Positions 7,018 through 15,359 are shown, counted from the stretch's first letter. The stretch is DNA of 25,188 nucleotides from an uncultured Bacilli bacterium (GCA_947628495.1 CANRAC010000003.1:1-25188), one strand, 5' to 3'. Notes: generated by a model not told the origin, from the sequence alone. Numbers and translations are program-made.

Positions 7018-7051
7018 GAAATTAAAACTAGAGTAAAGCCTAAACTCTAGT
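7018..7051 (-). terminator. Terminator between ToxI-like RNA and the toxin-like ORF
   Basis: The 8-bp stem ACTAGAGT/ACTCTAGT (7027-7034 and 7044-7051) has a 9-nt loop and is followed on minus by TTTTAATTTC. In type III systems such a leaky terminator sets the RNA:toxin ratio, and its place here fits that role. Confidence 0.7.
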
Positions 7052-7127
7052 ATCTTTTTTAATTCCCTACTATGGCAAGGGTATTCCAACTTTTTTAGTA
7101 TTATATGAAAGTTGTTTCATTTAATAC
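7024..7127 (-). ncRNA. ToxI-like antitoxin RNA (candidate)
   Basis: The stretch runs from the predicted transcription start near 7127 to the terminator. It contains no convincing ORF. The motif TAAAAAAG occurs at 7097-7090 and again at 7061-7054, exactly 36 nt apart, the typical ToxI unit length. A hairpin-forming CCCTTGCCATAGTAGGG segment lies inside the unit. That gives about one full unit plus a partial one, fewer than the usual 2-5. An A-rich unit boundary fits ToxN cleavage preference. This is an inference from architecture. The RNA structure was not computed. Confidence 0.45.
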
Positions 7128-7133
7128 ATCTTT

Positions 7134-7162
7134 ATCCTAGCATCATTTTTACTAATTGTCAA
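7134..7162 (-). promoter_or_regulatory. Strong sigma-A promoter driving the ToxI-like RNA
   Basis: A perfect TTGACA (7162-7157), a 17-bp spacer and TAGGAT (7139-7134) read on minus. The promoter lies just after, and its -35 directly abuts, the stop of the DNA glycosylase gene. No protein start follows for about 150 nt, which is consistent with a non-coding transcript. Confidence 0.65.
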
Positions 7163-7628
7163 TAATATTATCGTTATATATCTTAATTAAATCATCTAAT
7201 TTATAAGTGGCATTAGCTGGCGAGGTTGAAGGTAAACTTACAACTTTAACGGGTATTTTATTTTGGAAATATTTGCAGTATAAATGATAAGCTTTTTGGC
7301 CATTAATTAAAATTTTCTGAATGTTTGTCTTTTCTATTAAACTCCCTATATCATTAACTTTGACATTTTTAATACTAGCATCAGCAGAACCTTTAATTTC
7401 ACAAGATGCGATAACATCCCATAAAGCTAAATGATGTTTAAGCAAAAAACTTTCTTTATCTATTATTTTTTCATTAAAAATATTTTCTAAAACCCGCCAA
7501 AAGCGATTTTGCGGATGGGCATAGTAAAAGCATTTTTCCCGTGAATAAACAGAAGGAAAAGAACCCAAAATTAATATTTTTGAGTTCTTATCATAAATAG
7601 GTTTTAAAGGGTGAATTACTTTAGTCAT
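7152..7628 (-). CDS. Hypoxanthine/uracil-DNA glycosylase family protein (UDG superfamily, HDG-like)
   Basis: This 158-residue protein is a single UDG-fold domain. Motif 1 is LILGSFPSVYSRE (about 18-30), followed by YYAHPQNRFWRVL, whose HP-N-FW block is typical of the family 6 (HDG) glycosylases that remove deoxyinosine or uracil. Motif 2 is SLPSTSPANA near the C-terminus. It would act in base-excision repair of deaminated bases. It starts 8 nt after ileS ends, so it belongs to the T-box operon. Its SD is weak (GGGTG about 16 nt upstream), so coupling to ileS translation is likely. The exact substrate cannot be told from sequence. Confidence 0.85.
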   Translation of the reverse strand: MTKVIHPLKPIYDKNSKILILGSFPSVYSREKCFYYAHPQNRFWRVLENIFNEKIIDKESFLLKHHLALWDVIASCEIKGSADASIKNVKVNDIGSLIEKTNIQKILINGQKAYHLYCKYFQNKIPVKVVSLPSTSPANATYKLDDLIKIYNDNIIDN

Positions 7629-7636
7629 ATTTTATT

Positions 7637-10600
7637 TTAAGCACCCTTTTTTAGATTTATACTAGCAGCATTGCCATTAATATCAATTTTTTCTGAACAA
7701 TCACTAGGATTATATTTAAAACTAGTCGCTAAAGTCTCTCCTTTTATATATTCTTCGTTGCTTAAAAGTGCTTCTTTGATATTATCTTGAGCATTAAATT
7801 CTAACTCGATACGATTTTCAATTTCTAAGCCATTTAATTTACGTAAATTTTGAACTTTGGAAATAAATTCACGCGCAATTCCCTCTTCAATTAAATCTTT
7901 AGTTAAATTAGTATTTAAAATAATAAAGTTATTATTTTCCATACCAACATCAAATCCCTCTTTGGAGTTAATTCGAATATCTACCATATCCAAAGAAATA
8001 GTAAACTTTTCCCCATTAATTTCTATTGTTGGCGTCTTACCATTTTGTAAATCCTTAATATCATCTTCACTATAGTTATTTAAAATAGTTGTAAACTCTT
8101 TAATATTGCCACCAAATATAGGCCCCGCCACTTTAAAATTAGGTTTGATTGTAAAATTCATGTATTTAGAAAGATCTTTTTCAAAAACAACCTTTTTAAC
8201 ATTTAACTCTTCTTCGATTAAATTAACTAAATCCTTTAAAATGATTTCATTTTTACCATCAATAATAACTTCACTAATTGGTTGTCGTACTTTTATCTTG
8301 GCTTCTTCTCGGGCCATACGACCTATACTAATTAAATTACGAACTAAATCCATTTTTTCTTCAATTTCTTTATTGATTAATTTTTCATTAACGGTTGGAT
8401 AATCACTTAAATGCACTGATTTTTCATTCGTTAAATTACGATACAACTCTTCAGATATGAAAGGTGTTATTGGCGCAATTAATTTGGCTAAACCAACTAA
8501 TACTTCATAAGTCGTAATATATACACTTTTTTTATTTTCATTAAGTTCATTACCCCAAAAACGATTACGATTACGTCTAATATACCAGTTAGATAAATCT
8601 TCGGACACAAAGTCCGCTAAATAATGCACCATTTTATTTAAATCATACTCAGCAAAAGAAGTACGAACATCTTTTACAAGTTGATTATATTTTGATAAAA
8701 GCCATTTATCTATTTCTTCTCTTTTTTCATAAGCTACTTGGCATTTATCGGTATCTATTTTATCAATATTTGCATATGTTGCGAAGAAACTATAGGAATT
8801 TTTTAAAGGGTTAAAGAATTTTGAATAAACTTCTTTTAAGCCGGAAATATCAAATTTTAAAGGCGTCCATACAGGTGAAACATAAGGAAGATAAAATCTT
8901 ACGGTATCAGCACCATATTCTTTGATAGTTGTAAATGGTTCGACGATATTGCCGCGAGATTTACTCATTTTCTTACCTTCACTATCTAAAAGCAAATCAT
9001 TTACTAAGACGTTTTTAAATGGTGAACAGCCTTTTAAAAACGTAGAAATAACCATTAAAGTGTAAAACCAACCTCTTGTTTGATCAATACCTTCACAGAT
9101 AAAGTCAGCTGGAAATTGACTTTCCCATAATTCTTTGTTTTCAAAAGGATAGTGATATTGAGCAAAAGGCATGGAACCAGAATCAAACCAACAATCTAAT
9201 ACATCCGGTATACGAGTCATTTCCTTTCCACATTTGGTACATTTAAGATGAACATTATCAATATATGGTTTATGTAAATCAAGATCATCACCAATTGTTT
9301 CTATTGCTTTTTCTTTTAATTCGGCCATTGATCCAATCATTTCAGCATGGCCACATTCACACTTCCAATAAGGGATAGGACTACCCCAATAACGACTACG
9401 AGAAACATTCCAATCTCGCGCGTTAGCAAGCCAATTCGCAAAGCGTTTTTCTCCAACATAAGCCGGATACCAATTTACTTGAGAATTTGCTTTGACTAAA
9501 TCATCACGCATTTCGGAGACTTTAATATAGTAACTAGGCATGGAATAATAAATTAATGGAGTATCACAACGCCAACAATGAGGATATTCATGAGCTACCT
9601 TTTGACGTTTAAATAATTTGCCATTTTCTTTCAAATAAGTAACTATTTCTTCATTAACATCATGAACGAATTTCTTATCCCATAAACCACCGACATAACA
9701 ACCATCTTTACCAACCGGATTTAAGTATGGTAAATCATAAGCAGTTCCTACATTAGCATCATCTTCACCAAAAGCCGGAGCAATATGAACAATACCCGTT
9801 CCATCTTCCATCGTAACATAATTATCACAAGTTACATAAAAGGCTTTTTTATCAACTGCAAAAGAAGGAATTAATTGCTCATATTCTTGGTATTCTAAAT
9901 CTTTTCCTTTAAAAGTTTCGATTATTTTAGCTTCATCACCTAATACTTTATTAACAAGCTTGGCAGCTAAAATAAATTCAGTATCTTTTGATTCCACCAA
10001 AGCGTAATCTTCACCCGGATTAACACATAAAGCTACATTAGCAATCAAAGTCCATGGTGTTGTAGTCCAGACTAAGAAATAAACATCTTCATTTTTTTTC
10101 TTAAATGGTACATAAACTGTTATAGCCGTATCTGTTTGATAATTTTGGGCTACTTCATGAGTGGCCAGACCCGTTCCACAATGCGGACAATAAGGGACAA
10201 CACGTGTTCCTTCATAAAACATTCCTTTTTGAAACATTTCTTTTAAAATCCACCACTCGGTTTCAATATATTCATTTTTATAGGTTAAGTAAGGATGCTC
10301 TATATCAAAAAATTGACCCATTTTACTCGTTAAATCCGAAAAAGCACTTTCGTTTTCGCGTACTGATTTACGACATTCCTCATTAAATTTATCGACTCCT
10401 AAAGCTTCAATTTCCTTCTTAGAAGAAATACCTAATTTTTTCTCGACATGATTTTCAATAGGCAAACCATGGGTATCCCAACCTATTTTACGGATTACTT
10501 TATGGCCATTCATAACATGGTATTTGGTAATTGTATCCTTTAAATTTTTAGATACCATGTGATGTAATCCCGGAAAACCATTAGCAAAAGCTGGTCCATC

Positions 10601-10738
10601 ATAAAAGACAAACGTTTTATCATTTTCATGGATTTTCACTTGTTCATCGTGCATAGCATTGACGCTTTGCCAAGAAGCTAAAATACTTTCTTCTACCTCA
10701 CTAACAGGTCTTTTATCTAATTCTTTAAAATTTTTCAT
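7637..10738 (-). CDS. ileS: Isoleucyl-tRNA synthetase (long, type 2-like)
   Basis: IleRS charges tRNA-Ile and edits misactivated valine. The 1033 aa are longer than B. subtilis type 1 IleRS (about 920) and the sequence follows the clostridial/eukaryote-like type (FYDGPAFANG, GWDTHGLPIE, SKMGQFFDIEHPYLTY). The HIGH position reads GLHH. KMSKSRG is intact near residue 595. Zinc-type cysteine pairs occur at CPHCG, at CECG and at CTKCG. The editing domain lies between (VWTTTPWTLIANVAL, then GTGIVHIAPAFGEDD). The anticodon-binding and C-terminal regions follow. The SD AAGGAAAAG precedes an ATG that overlaps the fic stop (TAATG), so the genes are translationally coupled. It is controlled by the Ile T-box upstream of fic. 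Type 2 enzymes tend to be less sensitive to mupirocin; that is general family knowledge, not tested here. Confidence 0.97.
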   Translation of the reverse strand: MKNFKELDKRPVSEVEESILASWQSVNAMHDEQVKIHENDKTFVFYDGPAFANGFPGLHHMVSKNLKDTITKYHVMNGHKVIRKIGWDTHGLPIENHVEKKLGISSKKEIEALGVDKFNEECRKSVRENESAFSDLTSKMGQFFDIEHPYLTYKNEYIETEWWILKEMFQKGMFYEGTRVVPYCPHCGTGLATHEVAQNYQTDTAITVYVPFKKKNEDVYFLVWTTTPWTLIANVALCVNPGEDYALVESKDTEFILAAKLVNKVLGDEAKIIETFKGKDLEYQEYEQLIPSFAVDKKAFYVTCDNYVTMEDGTGIVHIAPAFGEDDANVGTAYDLPYLNPVGKDGCYVGGLWDKKFVHDVNEEIVTYLKENGKLFKRQKVAHEYPHCWRCDTPLIYYSMPSYYIKVSEMRDDLVKANSQVNWYPAYVGEKRFANWLANARDWNVSRSRYWGSPIPYWKCECGHAEMIGSMAELKEKAIETIGDDLDLHKPYIDNVHLKCTKCGKEMTRIPDVLDCWFDSGSMPFAQYHYPFENKELWESQFPADFICEGIDQTRGWFYTLMVISTFLKGCSPFKNVLVNDLLLDSEGKKMSKSRGNIVEPFTTIKEYGADTVRFYLPYVSPVWTPLKFDISGLKEVYSKFFNPLKNSYSFFATYANIDKIDTDKCQVAYEKREEIDKWLLSKYNQLVKDVRTSFAEYDLNKMVHYLADFVSEDLSNWYIRRNRNRFWGNELNENKKSVYITTYEVLVGLAKLIAPITPFISEELYRNLTNEKSVHLSDYPTVNEKLINKEIEEKMDLVRNLISIGRMAREEAKIKVRQPISEVIIDGKNEIILKDLVNLIEEELNVKKVVFEKDLSKYMNFTIKPNFKVAGPIFGGNIKEFTTILNNYSEDDIKDLQNGKTPTIEINGEKFTISLDMVDIRINSKEGFDVGMENNNFIILNTNLTKDLIEEGIAREFISKVQNLRKLNGLEIENRIELEFNAQDNIKEALLSNEEYIKGETLATSFKYNPSDCSEKIDINGNAASINLKKGA

Positions 10739-11370
10739 TATCTTTTCCTTCTTTCGTTTTCATTAAATTCCAACATTTCTTTTATATCTAATTCATTATT
10801 TTGGGCAAATAAGACATTTTCATAAAATTTAATTAAATATTGATACGGCGGGAGCATATTTTCTCCTAAGCAATTACTTAAAACTAAAGCATTTCGAAAA
10901 TAGCTAAAATTATTTTTTAAAACTTCATTATCCGGTTGAAAACCGAGCTGTTTAAAATAAATCATCATAAATACGGCAACTGTTCGCGTATTGCCATCTA
11001 AAAAAGGATGAGCCTGCCAAATATTAGCGGTAAATTTAGCGAAGTGTTTTAAAATTTCTTCCGTAGTCTTACCCTGGTAATTATAGTTTTTTTCCGTTTC
11101 TAAATCATACTTTAAATAATTTTCGATATCTTGATAGTTAACATATAAAATTGTTTCATCATTGATAATTTGTTCTTTTTTAAATAAGTTATCTTTCCGT
11201 AATTGCCCAGCGTTTTGATAAATATCATGAAATAGATAATAATGAATTTTTTTTAACTGCTCAATATTAAAAGAAACGGCTGCATTATTGTTAATCAATT
11301 CATATATTCTTTGACTAACAATATTCCTAATTTCAAAAATTGACATATTTTCATCAACTAAATTATTCAT
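10738..11370 (-). CDS. Fic/DOC-family protein (possible AMPylase)
   Basis: This 210-residue protein holds one Fido domain. The catalytic loop HPFLDGNTR (121-129) fits HxFx(D/E)GNxR with the catalytic His intact and a Thr in place of the usual Gly/Lys. The beta-hairpin region that positions the target is YQNAGQLRKDN, about 51-61. I see no clear inhibitory (S/T)xxxE(G/N) motif at either end and no adjacent small antitoxin gene. Fic proteins usually transfer AMP or another nucleotide to a hydroxyl on a target protein. It is the first gene behind the Ile T-box (SD AAGGAGG, 7 nt) and its stop overlaps the ileS start, so it shares ileS regulation. Its target is unknown. Confidence 0.88.
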   Translation of the reverse strand: MNNLVDENMSIFEIRNIVSQRIYELINNNAAVSFNIEQLKKIHYYLFHDIYQNAGQLRKDNLFKKEQIINDETILYVNYQDIENYLKYDLETEKNYNYQGKTTEEILKHFAKFTANIWQAHPFLDGNTRTVAVFMMIYFKQLGFQPDNEVLKNNFSYFRNALVLSNCLGENMLPPYQYLIKFYENVLFAQNNELDIKEMLEFNENERRKR

Positions 11371-11383
11371 TATCTACCTCCTT

Positions 11384-11608
11384 AAAAAAAATCATAAACT
11401 AAAGGACGAGTTATACCCGTGGTACCACCTTAATTTATGATTTTAATCATACACTTAATACTTGTAACGTAAGTAACCCGTTTATATTTACTTTTTTCAA
11501 TATAACGCATCCAAAGTGATCTTTAATATATTTTGTTTACTGATTTGCACCACCCATCAGTTCTCTTTAAACTTCATATATTAACGTCTTTGTCAATTGC
11601 TTTTAACG
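11384..11608 (-). ncRNA. T-box leader (isoleucine) of the fic-ileS operon
   Basis: The leader has the conserved T-box sequence AAGGTGGTACCACGGG (11431-11416) that pairs with uncharged tRNA CCA. The terminator stem (11391-11405 with 11428-11441) is followed by eight T before the fic SD. The Stem I apical hairpin is ACTGAT/ATCAGT (11561-11556 and 11544-11539), enclosing GGGTGGTGC. The specifier reads AAAG-ATC-ACTTTGG, and AUC (11520-11518) is an isoleucine codon, in agreement with ileS downstream. When tRNA-Ile is uncharged the antiterminator forms and fic, ileS and the glycosylase gene are transcribed. Confidence 0.93.
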
Positions 11609-11614
11609 ATTTTT

Positions 11615-11643
11615 ATTATATTATTTTAAGACCAAATTGTCAA
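11615..11643 (-). promoter_or_regulatory. Consensus sigma-A promoter of the T-box operon
   Basis: Perfect TTGACA (11643-11638), a 17-bp spacer and perfect TATAAT (11620-11615) read on minus, with a predicted start near 11608. The -35 overlaps the stop codon of the upstream glycosyltransferase gene. Confidence 0.85.
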
Positions 11644-12800
11644 ACTTTCTTCTTATTTATAACTTTAAATTTATGCTCTTTCATTACTAAACTATATAAC
11701 TCATCAATTGCCGTCTTCTTTTTATCCTGAGCCATATTATCGCTCATCTTTTTTAAAATTTGCGGATTTTTGATAATTTTGGTTAAATAAGTCCCAAATT
11801 CTTTCGGATTACTAGCTTTTAAAGCAAATTTATTTTTAACTAAATATTTGTAATTAGCTTTTTCTTGGCCGGCACTTTTATTAATTAAAAGCATTGGTTT
11901 TTTTAAAAATAAACATTCGGTAACAGTAAGACCACCAGGTTTTGTTATTACTAAATCACTAGCTGTCATATATTCTTTAACGCCATCAACAAAACCTAAC
12001 ACTTGGATATTTTTAGTACCCTCTTTTTTTACAAGGTCGTTAACTTGCTTTTTAAGATCATTATTTTTACCCGCAATAAAAATTATATTAAAATCATATT
12101 TTTCGCGAATTAAATGCTCTAAGAAAGGAAAAGATACACTCGAATTATTGCCACCCCCAAAAAATAAAATTGTTAATTTTCCATTATCTAATTTCAATTT
12201 CTTTTTACAAGCTTTAACATCTAATTCCGCACAAAAAGCATCAGATAAAGGGATACCAAAAACTTTAATTTTATTTTTAGGGACGCCTTTACTAGTTAGT
12301 TCTTTACTCATTTCTTTATTGCTAACGATAATTGCTTCCTCATATTTAAAAGACTTAGTCCAAACTTCATGAACCTCATAATCAGTTATGACCGTATAAA
12401 GTTTACTTTGAATAAGATTATTTTTGAGATATTTAGAGGCTAAAATACTAGCAAAAAAATGCGTGGATATAATAATATCCGGATTGTATTCTTCTATTTT
12501 AGAACGCATTTTGTCATTATCAAATAAATGATAACATAGCTTACGCATGCCTAAAGAACGAAATTTATGATTATAAAAACGATAAATTAACTCCCATATA
12601 ATAGGATTTTTAGCAAACATGGTTTTTTCAAATAAGCCTTTGCTTACTTTTCTCATAAAAGGTGTCGCATAATCTAGGATATCTAAAGTCTCGATTTCAA
12701 TATCCGGATTTTTCTTTTCAAATCTCTCTTTTATATAGTTAGCTACTACTTTATGTCCATTGCCATAAGTGGCATAAGGAATAAGAATTTTTTTAATCAT
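11640..12800 (-). CDS. MGDG synthase/UgtP-type diacylglycerol glycosyltransferase (GT28 family)
   Basis: This 386-residue GT-B protein starts MIKKILIPYATYGNGHK, the N-terminal signature of the MGDG_synth domain. It continues with the IDILDY-like block, DIIISTHFFAS and VITDYEVHEVW, and ends with the UDP-sugar-binding half: FFGGGNNS, VLGFVDGVKEYMTASDLVITKPGG and LTVTECL. The family builds membrane glycolipids (mono- or diglucosyl-diacylglycerol), often the lipoteichoic acid anchor. I start at 12800 although the frame is open to 12884. The -10 lies between the two starts, and GTGATCC, complementary to the 16S rRNA tail, ends 2 nt before the ATG. The divergent neighbour is a hexose-phosphate mutase, so both may supply glycolipid synthesis. 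Acceptor and sugar are not certain. Confidence 0.85.
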   Translation of the reverse strand: MIKKILIPYATYGNGHKVVANYIKERFEKKNPDIEIETLDILDYATPFMRKVSKGLFEKTMFAKNPIIWELIYRFYNHKFRSLGMRKLCYHLFDNDKMRSKIEEYNPDIIISTHFFASILASKYLKNNLIQSKLYTVITDYEVHEVWTKSFKYEEAIIVSNKEMSKELTSKGVPKNKIKVFGIPLSDAFCAELDVKACKKKLKLDNGKLTILFFGGGNNSSVSFPFLEHLIREKYDFNIIFIAGKNNDLKKQVNDLVKKEGTKNIQVLGFVDGVKEYMTASDLVITKPGGLTVTECLFLKKPMLLINKSAGQEKANYKYLVKNKFALKASNPKEFGTYLTKIIKNPQILKKMSDNMAQDKKKTAIDELYSLVMKEHKFKVINKKKV

Positions 12801-12819
12801 AAGGATCACGCTCAAGTTA

Positions 12820-12848
12820 ATTATACGACCTTTTTTTAAAATTTGCAA
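12820..12848 (-). promoter_or_regulatory. Sigma-A promoter of the glycosyltransferase gene
   Basis: TTGCAA (12848-12843), a 17-bp spacer and perfect TATAAT (12825-12820) read on minus. This supports the downstream start codon at 12800. Confidence 0.6.
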
Positions 12849-12909
12849 AAATACCTGCTTTGAAAAAATGTCTAATTTTGCCATATCATCGTAAACATCG
12901 TTAAAACCA

Positions 12910-12938
12910 TAGATTAGAATCTAAAAAAATGGTATATT
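12910..12938 (+). promoter_or_regulatory. Weak candidate promoter of the mutase gene with inverted repeat
   Basis: TAGATT (12910-12915), a 17-bp spacer and TATATT (12933-12938) lie upstream of the plus-strand gene. The -35 is poor and lies in a 6-bp inverted repeat, TAGATT-AG-AATCTA (12910-12923). The transcription start would be about 10 nt before the ATG. Confidence 0.3.
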
Positions 12939-12954
12939 TAAAATGGTGAAAATA

Positions 12955-14334
12955 ATGAATAAAGAAATATTTAGAGAATATGACATAAGAGGAATTTATA
13001 ACAAAGAGTTAACGGATAACGACGCTTATATTATTGGTCAAAGTTATGGTAGTTATATTAAACAAAATTTTAATCAAAATGTCTGTGTAGTAGGTCGAGA
13101 TAATCGTTTGTCTAGTCCTGCTCTTAGTAAAAATTTAATTAAAGGCATAGTTGATAGCGGTGTTGATGTGGTTAATTTAGGCCTTTGTACGACACCCATG
13201 TTTGCTTATGCCTGTCTTAAAACTAATATTATTTTTGGCCTAATGGTTACAGCTAGTCACAATCCCAAAGAATATAATGGTTTTAAATTTACTTTTGATA
13301 ATCTGGGAATGGCTCGCGGTAAACAAATTTATGACTTTCGTGATTTTACTTTAAAAGGAAATTTTTTACAAGGTCAAGGAACAGTCAGAGATTTTAATAT
13401 TCTTCCCTATTACAGTTCGTTAATCAAAGATAATATTAAAATGGGCAATCGTTTTTTAAAAGTAGTAATTGACCCAGGTAATGGCACCACTTCTTTATTT
13501 GCCAAAGATATTTATTCTTTATTTCCAAATTTAGATATTATTATGATTAATGATGTTAGTGATCCTAATTTTCCTAACCATCATCCCGATCCTAACGTGG
13601 CAGAAAATTTAGTTATGTTACAAGAAAAAGTCAAAGAAGTAAAAGCCGATCTTGGTGTAGCCTTTGATGGCGATGGGGATCGTTTAGGAATAGTCAACAA
13701 TTTAGGCGAAATTGTCTCCACAGAATATCTAATGATTTTAATAATTCGCGATATTATTAACAATGTCACCAATAAAACATTTTTATATGATATTAAATGT
13801 TCAAAAGCATTAAAAGAAGAAATTGTTAAATTAAAGGGCAACCCCATTGTTTGTCGTACGGGTGCTTCTTACACAAGGGCTAAAGTAAATAGTGATAATC
13901 TACCATTTGGTGGTGAATATTCTGGGCATTTATTTTTTAAAGACAGATGGCCCGGATTTGATTCCGGAATCTATAACGGTTTAAGAATCATAGAAATATT
14001 AAGTAAAGCTACTCTTAATTTAAGCGATATGTTTGAAGATGTTCCCAAGTATTTAATTACTCCTGAAATTAAAATTAAAGTAGATGAAAAAGAAAAATTT
14101 TCAATTGTTAATGAAGTAAAAATTGAGTATGAGAAATTAAATTATAAATTATTAGAAATAGATGGAATCAAAGCTTTCTATGAGCATGGTTGGGTCCTAC
14201 TTCGGGCTAGTAACACTACCCCTTGCCTAACTTATCGAATCGAAGCTGATACGAAAGAAGATCAAAATGCAATTAATAATCATTTTATGAGCATTTTACA
14301 AAAATATTTAATCAATAAAAATCATCAATCTTAA
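12955..14334 (+). CDS. Phosphomannomutase/phosphoglucomutase (alpha-D-phosphohexomutase family)
   Basis: This 459-residue enzyme interconverts hexose 1- and 6-phosphates. Its product feeds nucleotide-sugar synthesis. It has all four domain signatures in order: the N-terminal FREYDIRGIY, the phosphoserine loop TASHNPK (Ser about 101), the metal-binding DGDGDR, the sugar-binding GGEYSGH and the C-terminal phosphate-binding RASNTTP. The GGEYSGH type and the length match the ManB/AlgC-like PMM/PGM branch, which often takes both mannose and glucose phosphates. I start at the ATG at 12955, which has GGTGA 5 nt upstream. An in-frame ATG at 12943 overlaps that SD. It is divergent from the glycolipid glycosyltransferase gene and convergent with spoIVB. 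Confidence 0.9.
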   Translation: MNKEIFREYDIRGIYNKELTDNDAYIIGQSYGSYIKQNFNQNVCVVGRDNRLSSPALSKNLIKGIVDSGVDVVNLGLCTTPMFAYACLKTNIIFGLMVTASHNPKEYNGFKFTFDNLGMARGKQIYDFRDFTLKGNFLQGQGTVRDFNILPYYSSLIKDNIKMGNRFLKVVIDPGNGTTSLFAKDIYSLFPNLDIIMINDVSDPNFPNHHPDPNVAENLVMLQEKVKEVKADLGVAFDGDGDRLGIVNNLGEIVSTEYLMILIIRDIINNVTNKTFLYDIKCSKALKEEIVKLKGNPIVCRTGASYTRAKVNSDNLPFGGEYSGHLFFKDRWPGFDSGIYNGLRIIEILSKATLNLSDMFEDVPKYLITPEIKIKVDEKEKFSIVNEVKIEYEKLNYKLLEIDGIKAFYEHGWVLLRASNTTPCLTYRIEADTKEDQNAINNHFMSILQKYLINKNHQS

Positions 14335-14360
14335 AAAGCCAAAAATTACTTTGGCTTTTT
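14333..14360. terminator. Bidirectional terminator between the mutase gene and spoIVB
   Basis: The 11-bp perfect stem AAAAAGCCAAA/TTTGGCTTTTT (14333-14343 and 14350-14360) has a 6-nt loop, with T runs on both strands. The stop codons of both convergent genes fall within its arms. Confidence 0.87.
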
Positions 14361-15342
14361 ATTTTTCCCCTTCTTTAAGCATAGTCGTAATGAAAATACC
14401 CATTCCTGTCGTTGGATTAGAAACTATAACATGAGTTACTCCTCCGATTATTTTATTATTTTGCACAATTGGCGAGCCACTCATTCCTTGAACTACCCCA
14501 CCTGTTTTTTCTAATAAGTTGGCATCTGTCACCTCAAAATAAATATTTTTTATTTCATTTTCTTTATCAATTTTATTTATATTTATTTCAAATTTTCCTA
14601 TTTCTTCATTATTTAATACCGTATAAATATAAGCTTTACCAATCTCAATTTCCTCGGGTGTAGCTACTTTAAGTAAAGTCTTTTTAGGCAATCCGGCCGT
14701 ATAATTTCCAAATATACCATACTGGGTATTTTGTAAAATATTACCATATTTCGTACTATAATCTAATTTAGCATTTTTACCACCAGGATTACCACTAGCA
14801 CTTTTATCGATACTAGTTACTAAACTACGGAATATTAAACCGCTTTTTACCTCAATAGTTGTATTAGAATTACTTTCAGCTACTTGATGGCCTAAAGCTC
14901 CATAGATATTTGTTTGGGGATCAATATATGTTAAAGTTCCAATTCCTGTAATATTATCTTTAACATATAAACCTGTTTTAAAAATTCCATCTGATTCTAT
15001 TAAATCTAAGTTTATTTCTTTTTCTTTATCATCACGTAAAACGATTAGTTTGACTTTTTGGTCATTGCGTTCTGTTTCAATAGCGGCAATTAAATCTTCT
15101 GTAGTACTGACATTTTTATTACCTACTTTGACGATTTCATCACCAACTTTAATATTAGGAGTACCCTTATTTAATTTACCATTTACTTTGTAAAAACCAA
15201 TAACCATTATACCTTTACTATTTATCTCTATTCCTACATTTTCTCCTCCGGGAATTATATAATCAGAATATCCTAAAACTCCTAAAGGAAAGATTAAAAA
15301 AGAAATACATAAAAATATCAATTTAGATAACTTTTTTTGCAT
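14359..15342 (-). CDS. spoIVB: SpoIVB serine peptidase (PDZ, family S55)
   Basis: SpoIVB is made in the forespore, is secreted into the intermembrane space and cleaves SpoIVFA to trigger pro-sigma-K processing. The 327-residue protein has an N-terminal membrane segment (about 7-24), a PDZ domain (about 40-115, VNGKLNKGTPNIKVGDEIVKV region) and an S55 peptidase domain. The catalytic residues are recognisable: His152 in GALGHQV, Asp273 in VTDANL and Ser288 in GMSGSP. The Asp-Ser spacing of 15 is the same as in B. subtilis. It is shorter than the 425-aa B. subtilis protein, mostly in the N-terminal half. I start at the ATG at 15342, with SD GGAAGTGAT. A forespore-type -10 lies upstream. Confidence 0.94.
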   Translation of the reverse strand: MQKKLSKLIFLCISFLIFPLGVLGYSDYIIPGGENVGIEINSKGIMVIGFYKVNGKLNKGTPNIKVGDEIVKVGNKNVSTTEDLIAAIETERNDQKVKLIVLRDDKEKEINLDLIESDGIFKTGLYVKDNITGIGTLTYIDPQTNIYGALGHQVAESNSNTTIEVKSGLIFRSLVTSIDKSASGNPGGKNAKLDYSTKYGNILQNTQYGIFGNYTAGLPKKTLLKVATPEEIEIGKAYIYTVLNNEEIGKFEININKIDKENEIKNIYFEVTDANLLEKTGGVVQGMSGSPIVQNNKIIGGVTHVIVSNPTTGMGIFITTMLKEGEK

Positions 15343-15359
15343 ACTATCACTTCCAAAAT

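Noticed and set aside
7024..7127. CRISPR array or multi-copy repeat in the intergenic region
   Set aside because: Only one motif recurs (once, at 36 nt) with no spacer-repeat periodicity and no cas genes.
7857..8402. Two plus-strand frames inside ileS (72 and 98 aa)
   Set aside because: They lie opposite intact ileS coding sequence with no SD and no recognisable domain.
12801..12884. N-terminal extension of the glycosyltransferase gene to 12884
   Set aside because: The added 28 residues have no family counterpart and a 17-bp-spaced TTGCAA/TATAAT promoter lies inside the extension. The start at 12800 has an extended SD.
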